Shown here in pieces: positions 1 to 11,929 of a stretch of 64,000 nucleotides of DNA. The notes under the pieces are model-generated. The model saw only the letters and a list, made by a program, of their open reading frames with translations. It had not been told where the DNA came from and made no database searches. The stretch lies in the NCBI GenBank assembly GCA_026874595.1, contig CM049311.1, forward strand, positions 43,093,676 through 43,157,675, in the 5' to 3' direction. Positions within the stretch are counted from its first letter, which is position 1; the number at the start of each line of letters is the position of its first letter. This DNA is from Sipunculus nudus (taxonomy: Eukaryota; Annelida; Sipuncula; Golfingiida; Sipunculidae). Made by a program: the position numbers and the translations under genes.

Positions 1-1338
1 CTGAGCTAAAAATTCAGTGGCAAACAAAAATTTGCAACAATGAACTTTATATTGAACAAACACATTAGAAGCGAGAACAAGGCGCTCAGCTGAATGTGAC
101 AGATATAATTGTAACACCATTGTTGTATGTAGGTCTGTAAGCTTCATTTTGACGGATGTAATTTTTGTATCTAATACTTATAAAAGGAATTCAGTTCATG
201 TTTGTTCGCAGTGTTCTCTAAAACAACGTTGTGTACAATAATGTGCCATACATCATTTTAAAGGTTATTAACCCCGCAGTGACATAGGCGATATTAAAAA
301 AAAAAAAATTTTTAATATACATATAATTTTGAGTGATTTTTCCATTTTTTACCGAGCACAGCCGAACTGCCTTCGGCAATCACCGGAATGCGTACATCGT
401 GGTCACTTAACCTCTAACACTAAGGACTATGGTTCATATGAATAACGCTTGCTTTCAATGAGGGATTTGACCCACGTGCTTGGTCAGTAGAAGAGAAAAA
501 CACATGTTTCTCGCTTTATGAAATGGAGGGTTCAACCCAGGAGGATTAATGACAAAACCTAATTCAAGGTCCCAATATCAGGAACAGGGCTTGGGTGGTG
601 TCGGGGGTCTGAAAATGGGATATGGACCCACTGCATGGAGACCCGCTGGGTCCGCTTCTGCATGCTACTTAAGATGTATGCATATTTCCGTTTCCTTCTT
701 CAGGAACAGTATCCTTGCAACGTACATTTAATTAATCTTTAATGAGTTCCTCACATCAACCTATTCTTTATACGTCCAACGATAGAAACCAGTCAAATAT
801 CAACGAAACACTGTATGCCTCCGCGTCTCATAACGGTTCGCAATGTAAACCATCACTGACCAGGTCTTTAAGGTAAACATACCGGGATATGATTTTTGCC
901 AAGAGCACAGCGCCACAAAATAACAGTAAAAATTATTTGTACATATCGTATTCCGAGAGTATCCCACTAAAAACCTATATTTTCTTTTAACTTTTATAAT
1001 AAAAAATGAGCCAACATTCAATATCTCAGTAAATATATCTCCCAAACGGCGGAAAAAGCCCAGTACACCGAGTTTATCAGCAAGTGAGTTTATACGGACG
1101 GACGGTATGATGTTTAGGATTCATGTAATTTAAAAGCAAAATTAAGATACAAGCAGCAGGACATAGAAACGTTTTTTGTTCACAGAAGTGTGTGCCTCAG
1201 AGAGGTGCGTGAGTTATTCTGCAATCATGTCAAAATGTTTATACATATCTTATGGAGACAGTTTCCCACTGAAAACCTATATTTTCTGTTAACTTTTAGA
1301 ATAAAAAGAATGAGCCAACATTTCACATCTCAGTTAAA
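1..1338. other. Unassigned AT-rich DNA with a diverged direct repeat
   Basis: No gene is recognised; the reading frames here are short and lack family resemblance. An A13 run lies at 296-308. A segment of about 100 bp at 931-1,032 recurs in diverged form at 1,235-1,338 (shared words include CCTATATTTTCT and GAGCCAACATT), directly before the family A 5' end. It may be the flank of an older repeat. Confidence 0.5.
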
Positions 1339-4199
1339 ACAAGTGACCCATGGGTCATGACGCTCAGCTGACTAGGAAGAGATTCACAAAAGGAAATTTT
1401 ATCATCAGAATGGTAGATACCCATTCAACTGAAGCATCAAACAGATTAACCAACAGGCCAAGATTTAGTCTGTATTTATATATCTGAAAAATAGAGAAAA
1501 AATGTGTAAACTTAAAAAACTAGAATACGGGTAGCCGACAAGTGACTACGTGTATCTGCCAAAATCAGAGTGAAGTGAGGCATGGATTGAGTGGCAAGGG
1601 GAAACAGAGTGAGGTATGTTGCATATTAGCATGGATGTCTGCAGCCTAAATGTGTATGTAGGTTGTGCAACCTACCACAAATCCAGAAGTCCAAGTTGTA
1701 TACATATGCAAAATTTTAGGCAGAAAAGTCAAACCACTACATGGATATGAGTGATTTTAGCCCACAGCAGACAAACAGACAGACTCTGTGCAAAAAGGTT
1801 GCAGTTTTGTGTATGATAAAGACCTATGTGAGATCTAAACACATGCAAAATTTTGGCCCAATCGTTCAAACGGTTCCCGAGATATGAGCTTGGATGTCTG
1901 CAGCATAAACTAGAATAAAGGTGGCGCCACCTGTCATAAAATCAAGAAAGCTATCCAGGATGTATAAAACTGCAAAATTTTAGGCAGATATGTCAAACCA
2001 CTGCCAAGATGTGAGTGACATTATTGCACGGCAGACAAACAGACAGACGCTGTGCAAAAATGGTTGCAGGTGGTGCCACCAGTTTTGTGTATGATAAAGA
2101 GCTATGTTAGATCTATACACATGCAAAACTTTGGCCCGATCGGTCAAACGGTTCCCGAGATATGAGCTTGGATGTCATCAGCGTGAACGTGAATGTAGGT
2201 GGTGCCACCTGTCATAAAATCAAGAAAGCTATCCAGGATGTATAAAACTGCAAAATTTTAGGCAGATATGTCAAACCACTGCCGAGATATGAGTGACATT
2301 ATTGCACGGCAGACAAACAGACAGACGCTGTGCAAAAATGGTTGCAGGTGGCGCCACCAGTTTAGCGTATGATAAAGAGCTATGTTAGATCTATATACAT
2401 GCAAAATTTTGGCCCGATCGGTCAAACGGTTCCCGAAATATGAGCTTGGATGTCATCAGCGTGAATGAGAATGTAGGTGGCGCCACCTGTCATAAAATCA
2501 AGAAAGCTATCCAGGATGTATACACATGCCGAATTTCAGGTGAATTAGTCAATTCACTGCAGAGATATGAGTGATTTTAACCAAAGGCAGATGAACAGAT
2601 GGACACTGTGCAAACATGGTTACAGGTGGCGCCACCATTTTTTGTGTATGTTATAGAGCTATCCAAGGGCTACATTAGTATAAATTTTATTTCCTGATCA
2701 GTCAAACGATTCCCGAGAAATGAGCTTGGAAAGCTGATAAAATCAAGTCCCAGAGGAGCTCTCTGGAAACAAACGTGGCAACGGCGGAGGAACCCGGTCA
2801 AAAACATGGTATCTACAAAACTTCGTTTTGGCGGTTACAAAAATACAGGTGGCTCCACCAGTCTGCAGAAACTAATAAAAACACTTACAAACATCAATAT
2901 CCATGCAAAGAATCATGGTGATCTCCCCATTAGTTGTTCAGATACTTCAGCTTTTGTATCAAATTGTCCATTATTCTGAGGGATACTTCGGAGTCCTATA
3001 GCTTGAAGGATATGGGTAACAGAGACCTAATTTTAAGTTTCCACAGGCACTTTTCATGGGCCTTCTTGCATGACAAGAATGAAGATTCTAGGTCCAGTTG
3101 TTGCGATTTGTACCCTGTTGACAGATAACCACATCTTTAAAGGTATCAAAAAAAGAGAAAAAAAATCGTAAAAATTTGAAAAAATAGAGGTGGTGCACCC
3201 AGTCTGCAGAAACTGATGGAACAGGTCATGATCAATATGTATGCCGAAAATCATGACCATCAATGTTGTAGTTATTGAGATACTGCAGTTTTTGTATCAA
3301 ATTTTCCATTATTCTGGGGGGTAATTTGGAGCCATACAGCTTAAAGAATATGGGTAACAGAGACCTAATTTCAGGTTTCCATGGAGACTTTTCATGGGTC
3401 TCCCTGTGTGTCAAGAATGAAGATTCTAGGTCCAGTTTTAATGATTTGTGCCCTGTGTTCATAACTTTAAAGGTCTCAAAAATAGAGAAAAAATTTGTAA
3501 AAAAATCAAAAAATACAGGTGGCGCCACCAGTCTGCAGGAACTTATGGAACATCTCATGATCAATATGTATGCCAAAAATCATGACCATCAGTGTTGTAG
3601 TTATTGAGATATTGAAGTTTTTGTATGAAATTTTTTACTATTCTGGGGGGTACTTTGGGGCCCCATAGCTCGAAGGATATGGGTAACAGAGACCTAATTT
3701 CTGGTTTCCAAGGAGATTTTTCATGGACCTCTCAGTGTATCAAGAATTAAGATTCTAGGTCTAGGCTTTACGATTTGTGCCTTGTTAACAGATGTCCACA
3801 TTTTTAAAGGTCTCAAAAATAGAGAAAAAAATTTGTAAAAAATCGAAAAATACAGGTGGCGCCACCAGTCTGCAGGAAGTGATGGAACATCTCATGATCA
3901 ATATGTATGCCAAAAATCATGACCATCAGTCAAGTAGTTAATGAGATATTGAAGTTTTTGTATGAAATTTTTGACTTTTCTGGGGGGTACTTTGGGGCCC
4001 CATAGCTCGAAGGATATGGGTAACAGAGACCTAATTTCTGGTTTCCAAGGAGATTTTTCATGGACCTCTCAGAATCCCAAGTTACAAGGTTCTAGGTTCA
4101 GTGGTTACGATTTGTGCCTGGTTAACGGACGGACAGACGGACGACGGACAAAGAGTGATCGCTATAGCTCAGATGACTTTCAGTCAGCTGAGCTAAAAA
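1339..4199 (+). mobile_element. Helentron-like family A element, copy 1 (composite)
   Basis: Non-autonomous repeat with recognisable ends. The 5' end is ACAAG, then the perfect 14-bp palindrome TGACCCATGGGTCA (1,344-1,357), then GCTCAGCTGAC (1,362-1,372). The 3' end is a hairpin at 4,165-4,195: TAGCTCAGATGACT, loop TTC, AGTCAGCTGAGCTA (one mismatch in 14 pairs), followed by A5. The last 11 bases of the 3' arm repeat the 5' element in inverse. Core units of about 337 bp (2,845-4,120) each start near GGTGGCGCCACC (3,518 and 3,855) and are followed by ACGG-type microsatellite DNA at 4,126-4,150. A family C array (1,519-2,740) interrupts it. No transposase is encoded. Assignment to Helentron/DINE-1-like elements rests on architecture, not on a database match. 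Confidence 0.65.
1519..2740 (+). repeat. Family C tandem array, about 278-bp units
   Basis: Begins ACTAG followed by an imperfect hairpin around GTAGCCG/TGACTAC. Three to four units follow; GGTGGYGCCACC at 1,920, 2,199 and 2,476 sets a 277-279 bp period, and each unit holds a second copy of the palindrome (2,347 exact; degenerate near 2,069). Every unit carries a CAGACAAACAGACAGACGCTGTGC-like stretch. A related copy starts at 14,777. Confidence 0.7.
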
Positions 4200-4665
4200 T
4201 CTCCCCAACCCCGCTAATAAGCCCGGTAAACCTATCTATCAGCTAGTTAATTATGTAATTAAGTGGAAGTAATATAGAAGTATCAGTATTTTTAAATATG
4301 TACAAGAATGTGTGTCTAAAATATTGCATTGGTAATAACCAGATGTTGTAAATTACAGAGGAAGGAAGTGGAGATTTGCAAGTATAAAAATACACATTTA
4401 ATAAATCAAAATAATTATGGAAAAGTAGAAAACTGATGTTTTGGGAAGCAGTTGTTGCTGAATGGGAGAGGAAACAGAATGTCTCAAAAAGTATCTATAG
4501 AGAAGAAATGGTAGATTAAGCTATTACAAGTTGCCATGTTTGATCAGAATTGAAGAATGGGGGATTGTTGCTAATAATATCTTGTGATCTGACAATGTGT
4601 TTTCTAATGTTGAAACTGAAGCATTTAAACAGTTAGTAAAGACAAGATCTATGGTATTTCCATGG
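4200..4665. other. Unassigned DNA
   Basis: AT-rich sequence between the family A 3' end and a minus-strand endonuclease fragment; nothing recognised. It could be the downstream part of the same decayed non-LTR element. Confidence 0.4.
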
Positions 4666-5073
4666 TCATTGGTTGGTTCTCTTGACTAGTTGTTGACATT
4701 TAAAGAGTTGACATAATTGTGTTAATTTGGTGTTATATATTATATTAGAAATGTCAATATGGAAATCGCTCATGATCACTATTGGCAGGTTGAGGTCAAC
4801 TTGAGAGACTAAAACTTGAAGTTTAGAGAATAAGTTACTGATGAGACATGCGTGTGACCTATAGAGGAAAACAATCTGAAGTGACTGAGTTTGAGTGTGA
4901 ATATAGAGAAGAGATGACTCAAAATCTGGTGTTGTGTGGCGGTGAAGGGTTACATGGGGACTCAGCTGTTCATGTATATAAATGGCTAAACCATGAGATA
5001 GTCTTTTGTTTGTTGTTCCTCTGACAGCTATTTGATCATTTCTGATAAGTTTGTAATGAGGTATTTCATACAT
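4666..5073 (-). pseudogene. Non-LTR retrotransposon endonuclease fragment (EEP fold)
   Basis: An open frame of 135 residues resembles the middle of the apurinic-type endonuclease domain of LINE-like retrotransposons. Visible features are a Y-x-L-x-R-N-D-Q segment near the start, SHGLAIYIH, an FESSLLYI block, and VIMSDFHIDI near residue 105, which aligns with the family motif (I/V)xGDFN. Here the G is S and the N is H, so the catalytic motif is damaged. The N-terminal metal-binding part, the reverse transcriptase and any 3' tail are missing. The frame extends a few codons upstream of the first ATG before a stop. It is a dead fragment; the clade cannot be stated. Confidence 0.6.
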
Positions 5074-5651
5074 TTCATTTTGGTCTTGAACTTGGTATCA
5101 TTGTTTCCTTCTGAACACGGGGTGGCACTTCCATTTACTGTTCTCCATGTACAACTGGTAGCATTTGTTCCATCGAAATACAGGGGTTTGGTCCTTATAA
5201 CGGCACAGCGTAATTCATTTTCACGACACTTTCCTCTCGTTAAATTTTTAACTGATTCAGCTCACAGCGTAATCAAGCGTTTCTGGCCTTTTATATACTG
5301 AACACAGGGTGGCTCTTCCATTAACTGTTCACTGCGTATAACTTGATACAGCTTGACACAGCGTATTCAAGCGTTTTCGACCTGGTATATACTTGTATGT
5401 GACATTTACTGCTGGGAATATTACTGAATATATAGTTATGGACAAGAGTACATACTATTTTAAACTTTAAAGGTTATCTGAGAAGCGTGGCTTTGATAAC
5501 AGTGGGGACGCATTTAATAGCGCTAAAATTGAAAGCAAGGAGCGTAATTTGGCTTGACAGTAGCTACAAATTGAACTGCTCGACACCATCATTTGATGTC
5601 TGCATACTACAGAAGAAATGTGTGCTAAAACATATTTGAACAGTTCTGTTC
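5074..5651. other. Unassigned DNA with a short direct repeat
   Basis: No gene seen. A 35-40 bp segment containing GAACACRGGGTGGC and a CCATTWACTGTTC block occurs at about 5,113 and again at about 5,301. Confidence 0.4.
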
Positions 5652-7161
5652 GCCTTGCCTCAAGCGTGCATAATTTGCTGAAAGTTCAACAAGGTCAACA
5701 TACAGGTGACTCAAGAGTGGCTGAAGAGAGCCAAGGTCTGACATGGTCTCATAAAAACATTAATTAAAGCTACAATTTTTGGCCAATTTCTTTCAGCTTT
5801 CTTAACTGAAAAGCTGAAATCCTTATGTGTGCATGATATGAAAATTATATAAACAGAGCTCACATGAAACAAAATTGAAATGGTCAAAGTTGGGCAAAAT
5901 TTAAGGTACTAATTTTATATTTATACTAATAACTTATAAAATTTTAAAAATTCAGAACTAATTTTGGATATTCAATTGAATCTTGATTAAATAATGTTAC
6001 ATCCCTGACAAAAAATCTCTAGCTTCAGCAAGCCCCTTGTTAAGGGAGTAAATATATTTTTTGATTTTTTACAAAGTGCATTATGTTTGGGCCCATAACT
6101 TAAAACAATTACGCAAAACTGACATCATTTCTGGCATGTGCACAGAGAATGTATAGAAAAACATGTATATTATATATGATTAAAGTCAGATCAGTGATTT
6201 TGATATTAGGCAGTACTGAAGTGTAACAATGGGTTTTTAATTGAAAAATGAAGTTTTTCATTGATATCTCAAAGGTATTAAGTCCTAGTGACCAAATTCT
6301 TGGCATGATAGGGGATTTTGGAGACATCTAATTGTATGCCAAATTTTACGAACTGAGAGCTTAAGCTGGGGAGCTGAGCTCTTGCAAACTGCATAACACT
6401 TGCCTGATGTAAACAATATGTTACATGGTGCTTGAAAACTTGAATAAAATCTACAGTTTTTGATCAACTGGTTTCAAATTTTTGGTGTTAACAGACAAAA
6501 TGCTAACAAAAACATGCTGAGAAAATTAAATCCACAGTACTTACAGGAAAAAAAACGTGCCATGGTCAAAGTAAGGCAAAATTTAAGGTACCAATTTTTT
6601 ATTTTTGTTAATATTTTAAAAAATTTAAAAGATTTTGATCTAATTTTGAGTATACAATTTAATTTTGATTAATTTAAATTATATAACTTGAAAAAAAGTC
6701 CATAGCTTTAACAAGTTTTGTGTTAAGTGATCAAATATCTTTCCTGATTTTTTACAAAATGCATTATGTTCTGGCCCATAACTTTCTTAAATTATATAAT
6801 ACAGACAAAATTCCAGGCATGTACATAGGAACTATATAGAGGAATATTTATGGTAAATATGAGGAAAAACAGATGAGTGGTTATGATATTAGGCAGCCCT
6901 GAAGTGTGAAAATAGGTTTTTTTATAAAAAATTGAGGTTTTTCCTTAATTTCTCAAAGGAACAAAGTCGCAAAGACCCAGTTTTCGGCTTGGTAGGAGAT
7001 CTTGGGGACATCTAACACTATGCCGAATTTTAGGTTCCTAGGTCTTACTGTTTCAAAACGTTCCACATCTACGGACGGACGGATGGACGGACAGACGGAC
7101 TTACGACGGACAATGGACCACGACTATAGCTCAGATGACTTATAGTCAGCTGAGCAAAAAA
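5652..7161 (+). mobile_element. Family B element, copy 1
   Basis: Repeat of about 1.5 kb starting near GCCTCAAGCGTGCATAATTTG and matching 11,930-13,431 along its length. It contains the phrase GTGCCATGGTCAAAGT around 6,560 and a GACGGACGGATGGACGGACAGA-like tract near 7,071-7,105. The 3' end is the family A type hairpin (7,127-7,155, the final T of GAGCTA lost) plus an A run. No protein is encoded. The shared 3' end indicates that A and B use the same mobilising machinery. Confidence 0.6.
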
Positions 7162-8196
7162 TAGAGGTGGCGCCCCAAGTCTGCAGAAACTGATGGAACA
7201 CCTCATGATCAATATGTATGCCAAAAATCATGAGCCTCAGTGTTGTAGTTATTGAGATACTGCAGTTTTTGTATCAAATTTTCCATTATTCTGGGGGGTA
7301 TTTTGGAGCCATACAGCTTAAGGATATGGGTAACAGAAACCTGATTTCAGGTTTCCATGGAAACTATTCATGGGTCTCCCTGTGTGTCAAGAATGAAGAT
7401 TCTTGGTCCAGTTGTAATGATTTGTGCCCTGTCAGCAGATGTTCATATCTTTAAAGGTCTCAAAAAATAAGAAAAAAATTCGTAAAAACACCCGAACAAA
7501 TACAGATGTTGCCACCAGTCTGCAGAAACTGATGAAACACTCAATGATCAGTATGCATGCAAACAATTATGATGATCTCTGCATTAGTTGTTAAGATACT
7601 TCAGCTTTTGTATCAAATTTTCCATTATTCTGAGCTGTACATTGGAGTGCCATAGCTCATAGGATATGGGTAACAGAGACCTAATTTCAAGTTTCCATGG
7701 AGACTTTTCATGGGTCTCCCTGTGTGTCAAGAATGATGATTCTTGGTCCAGTCATTAGGATTTGTGACCTGTTAACAGATGTTCATATTTTAAAGGTCTC
7801 AAAAATAGAGAAAAAAATTCGTAAAAAATCGAAAAATACAGGTGGCGCCACCAGTTTGCAGAAATTGATGAACCATCTCATGATCAATATGTATGCCAAA
7901 AATCATGACCATCAGTGATGTAGTAAATGAGATATTGATGTTTTTGTATGAAATTTTTAACTATTCTGGGGGGTTACTTTGGGGCCCCATAGCTTGAAGG
8001 ATATGGGTAACAGAGACCTAATTTCTGGTTTCCATGGAGACTTTTCATAGGTCTCTCAGAATCTTAAGTTACAAGATTCTAGGTCCAGCGGTTACGATTT
8101 GTGCCAGGTTAACGGACGGACAGACAGACAGACGGACGACGGACAAAGGGTGATTGCTATAGCTCAGATGACTTACAGTCAGCTGAGCTAAAAAAA
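7162..8196 (+). mobile_element. Family A core units with own 3' end, 5'-truncated
   Basis: About three 337-bp units start directly after the family B hairpin, with no family A 5' end. The palindrome is degraded in the first unit (near 7,166) and exact at 7,841. The segment ends in an ACAGACGG-type tract and hairpin 8,160-8,190 followed by A6, so two 3' ends lie in succession on one strand. Confidence 0.6.
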
Positions 8197-9130
8197 CCTT
8201 TGTACCTCTGTATAGTTTTTTCTTTATTTACCAGTAATAAATTTTATGCAGTTGCCAGAAGAATATTGACCCAAACAAATACTCAGTGGCAGGGAGTGAG
8301 GAAAGTTACAACACCTTTGCATAAACATACAATTTACAAAATTTAATCCAAAAGTGCTTAAAGGTAAAATAAAGTTTTATTCATTATTACTGAATATTTA
8401 AAAACAGACAGAGAGATAGAAAAACGAAGCAAATCACTTTAATTCCCATTCTTCTGAGGCAGAAAAATACTGAACGAATGTTTGCATTAGATCCTAATTT
8501 TTTAATACATCAATTTTTTGTTAAGGAAAATTTTGGACAGAATTGATAAATGTTACTATACATGTTACTGAAAATTTAAGTTGATAAACAATTCTAAATT
8601 GCATCAACATTTATAGTTAATCTGCTAAGGCAACATCACATTATATACACAGATGTATTTATTTTTTCTTAAAATATATTTTGAAATTTGCAAAATAATA
8701 AATATCTGAAAATAACACTTGATTCAGGAAAAGGTGTATACACTAAATCTGAATCAGCAATGCAATTAAAGAATGCAACTAATGCAACATATCTGGTTGG
8801 GTGGGGGGGGGGGGGGGGGAGGTCAGGGTTGCCTCGTGATTCTACATTGTGACAGCAGTGTTGCATCACTAATAAGTTTACCCAGGCAAGGCTGTAGGGA
8901 CCAGACATGGCTGGTCTGGAGGTTAATATAAATATATTAGAGCCTCAGAAAAAATTCAATAACTAGAATAATTTTTAAGCTTTTACTTTCAAATTTCAGA
9001 ATTTAACAGATTAAATCTATATATACCGACTGTGGAAAGTAAATCAGATGTTCTTAGAAGAAAGAAACGTGCCATGGTCAAACTTGGGCAAAATTTAAGG
9101 TACCAAATTTATATTTTTGCTAATATTTAA
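8197..9130 (+). repeat. Family F repeat, copy 1
   Basis: Diverged direct copy of 9,711-10,806. Shared landmarks are the GCAAATMACTTTAATT block, a G17 run (8,803-8,819), the CATCACTAATAAG block and a closing GGGCAAAATTTAAGGTACCA followed by a family A 5' end. No coding capacity is seen. Confidence 0.55.
8803..8819 (+). repeat. G17 homopolymer
   Basis: Seventeen consecutive G residues flanked by GGTTGGGT and AGGTC, at the same place in the repeat as the G17 run at 10,456-10,472. Confidence 0.9.
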
Positions 9131-9384
9131 ACAAGGGACCCATGGGTCATGGCGCTCAGCTGAAGTTTGAAATTTTTTCAATGGCAAAATATTCTATTGT
9201 AATGTTTATCATATATATAAGCATATGAAAAGCTAAGAGGAAAGGGGCCCTCCTACTTATTTATATAGTAAAGTTCTAAATATATGATTGCAAAACTAAT
9301 ACTCTGACTAGACTGTCATGAAGAAAACAGTATTGAGATACTGTGATGCATATGAACAATATGGGCTGGTCAAGTTTAGGATTG
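9131..9384 (+). repeat. Family A 5' end stub and unassigned AT-rich DNA
   Basis: ACAAG, GGACCCATGGGTC and GCTCAGCTGA (9,131-9,162) match the family A 5' terminus, but the sequence that follows is unrelated AT-rich DNA with no 337-bp units. Either the element is truncated or this is another family sharing the 5' end. Confidence 0.45.
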
Positions 9385-9612
9385 TAATCTAGGCTGGACA
9401 GATCTAAGATCTGTCCAGCCCAGATTGCGATCCTGAAGCAAGAAAGACAGGATCACAATCTGGCCGGACTAAACTGCGATCGCAATCTGGGCTGGACAGA
9501 TCTAAGATCTGGCCAGCCTGAATTGCAATCACAGTTTGGGCCGGCCTGAACTGGGATCGCAATTTGGGCTGGACAGATCTGAGATCGGTCCAAATCACGA
9601 TCTGGGCCTTGA
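9385..9612. repeat. Cluster of GGCTGGACAGATCT palindromes
   Basis: GC-richer island made of imperfect repeats of one motif. The best copy is a perfect 14-bp inverted repeat with a 1-base spacer at 9,392-9,420 (GGCTGGACAGATCT, A, mirrored arm). Related copies start at 9,490 and 9,567. Between them lie shorter GCGATCGCAATC / GATTGCGATC palindromes. Confidence 0.8.
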
Positions 9613-9710
9613 CATATATATGCTGTGAAAAAAAGTGCCTCTGCCATATTTGGACAAAATTTAAGGTATTGATTTTTTATTTATGCTAATAACTTAAACT
9701 AGGGTTCAAT
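9613..9710. other. Family B-like scrap
   Basis: GACAAAATTTAAGGTATTG and a following AT-rich stretch resemble the internal CATGGTCAAAGTTGGGCAAAATT region of family B. Confidence 0.35.
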
Positions 9711-10806
9711 GACTGGGGGGGTAGAGAGTTACAACACCTTTGGATATAAATACAGAATACGGAATTAAATTCAATGGTGCTTGCAGGGAGTGGTGGGAGT
9801 TACAGCACCTCTGCATATAGGTAAAGGATAAAATTTAATTTTAATGAAATTATTTTTAAATATTTAAAAAAAGGCAGAGAGTTGGAAAACAAAGCAAATA
9901 ACTTTAATTTCCATTCTACTGAGACAGGAAAATAATGAACAAATATTTGCATTAGATCCTATTTTTTTCTTTTGTTAAGTCCTTTTTTAAGTTTACAAAT
10001 TTTACTATATATTCACAGTATATCATATATATCTGAATATTTAAATTGATTCACAAATCTAAATTGCATCAACATTTATACTTATTTAGTCAGGTAACAT
10101 CACATTATGCACACAGATATATTTTTTTTTTATAAAATATATTTTTAAATTTGCAAAGCAATAAATATATGAAAATAACACTCCAGAATTCACAATTTTA
10201 AATTGCACTTTTATTTATCCATTTGTTTCATATATTATCAAATTATGGTTTCTGATGGGTTAATATTTTGTTTATTTTTTTAAAAGGAAATAATTTCTTA
10301 AAAATGCTACATCAGAACAACGTGGCATCTCTTGGATTACTTCTTGAATTAATATTTCAAGAAAAGTTGTGCACATTGGATCAAAAACAGCTTTGTATTT
10401 AAAGAAATACAGTTGACAATAACAAACCATGTATTGCAATATAATTGGTGATGGTGGGGGGGGGGGGGGGGGTGTTAGGGTAGGGCCCATGAGAATAAGT
10501 GTATGTTTATAACAGCAGAGGTGTTCTGCCAGTTCTGCATCACTAATAAGGTTACCTAGGCAAGGCTGTAGTGAGAAAGAGTGGGGTCTTGGATATACAA
10601 AATGCAAATACATTAGAGCATCTGAAAACTTCAATAATTAGAATAATTTTTAAGCTTTTACTTTCAAATTTCAGAATTCAATAGATTAAATCCACATGTA
10701 TCCCGGCTGTGAAAAGTAAATTAAATATACTTACGAGAAAAAACGTGCCATGGTCAAATTTGGGCAAAATTTAAGGTACCAATTTTATATTTTTGCTAAT
10801 ATTTAA
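9711..10806 (+). repeat. Family F repeat, copy 2
   Basis: Direct diverged copy of 8,197-9,130, also with a G17 run (10,456-10,472) and the same closing sequence before a family A 5' end at 10,807. Confidence 0.55.
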
Positions 10807-11929
10807 ACAAGGGACCTATGGGTCACGACGCTCAGCTGTTATATATGATAAAAAATATTATTTAGAAATGAGGCACATGCTGGTTTTGTGTGGTAATAAA
10901 TATAAGCTGTATTATGAGTTGTTGTTGTTTAGCTTATGTATGATTTTGATAGTACCTTTGGAGACAGGGAAGAGGATTGATTTCATTTATTTATCAACAA
11001 ATGGAGTACTATTGTCACACAGATTTTGACTTGGCCATACAACTTATAAGCAGAACATATAATATAAGAGTTTAACTATTTATTAAAAAAAATTACAAAT
11101 ATTGTCCCAAATATAATTTTTATAAAAAATAATAAGAGAATCATATGATTTTTTAAAATGAATTATAACTGATATGATTATTAAAATAATATTAAAGAAT
11201 ATATTCATGAATGCATTCATGAATACATTTTGAAAGTATTTGCACGAGTATTCATATACTTTCATTTTTACCTGAATTCCTATTCTTTATGCAAGAAATT
11301 TTATAATGGAGTACATAATCATATTCTTATTTAAATACAATTACAAAGTATTCGCACCATGTCTGGTATTTATTCAGTTTCAACAACCAATGATGTTGAG
11401 AATCCAGAATATACAAAATTCACACATTTAAATAATGATCATAAGTACCTGGTTTTATGGCTTTTATTTATATTAAAAAATAACTGTAAAAAATTCATTT
11501 TGGACTAATTTCACATCAATGTACTCACTAGACACAGTAGGAATCTAGATTAATATTATCAACTGCATCTTTGTCTATCATTAATTTCCTTCATATGATC
11601 CCTAATGATTAGTAATGAATAATATGATTTACTTCTTTATCATTAAAATTGAACTGAAAAATGCCATAGGTGACTGCATGGTGTTATTTGGAATATGTGA
11701 CATTCTACCCATCGATACAAGATTCTTATATCATCAGTAACTGCAAGTTAATTTCCTGTTATTATAAACTAACAAATTCCTTTTCTATTTTTCTTTAATT
11801 TGTTATTAAAAACCAATAAAAATTTATTAATTTATTGTTTATTGTTATGTTGTTGGTTAAAACTACTAGATGAGTTGGGTTGGACACCTGGATTAACTGT
11901 GGCTGGCCATAAGCTGCCTGGATTCCTGT
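10807..11929. other. Family A 5' stub and AT-rich unassigned DNA
   Basis: ACAAGGGACC with GGTC and CTCAGCTG at 10,807-10,839 matches the family A start. The remainder is very AT-rich, with no recognised gene. It contains the 24-bp palindrome listed separately. Confidence 0.45.
11202..11225. repeat. Perfect 24-bp AT-rich palindrome
   Basis: TATTCATGAATG followed by its exact inverse complement CATTCATGAATA, no spacer. Built from two ATTCATGAAT palindromes around GC. Confidence 0.95.

Noticed and set aside
296-308. A13 run as a retrotransposon poly-A tail
   Set aside because: No upstream retrotransposon sequence and no target duplication are visible.
9404-9647. Overlapping minus-strand frames rich in Asp, Arg and Gln
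   Set aside because: They are produced by the palindrome cluster; two different frames give similar low-complexity peptides.
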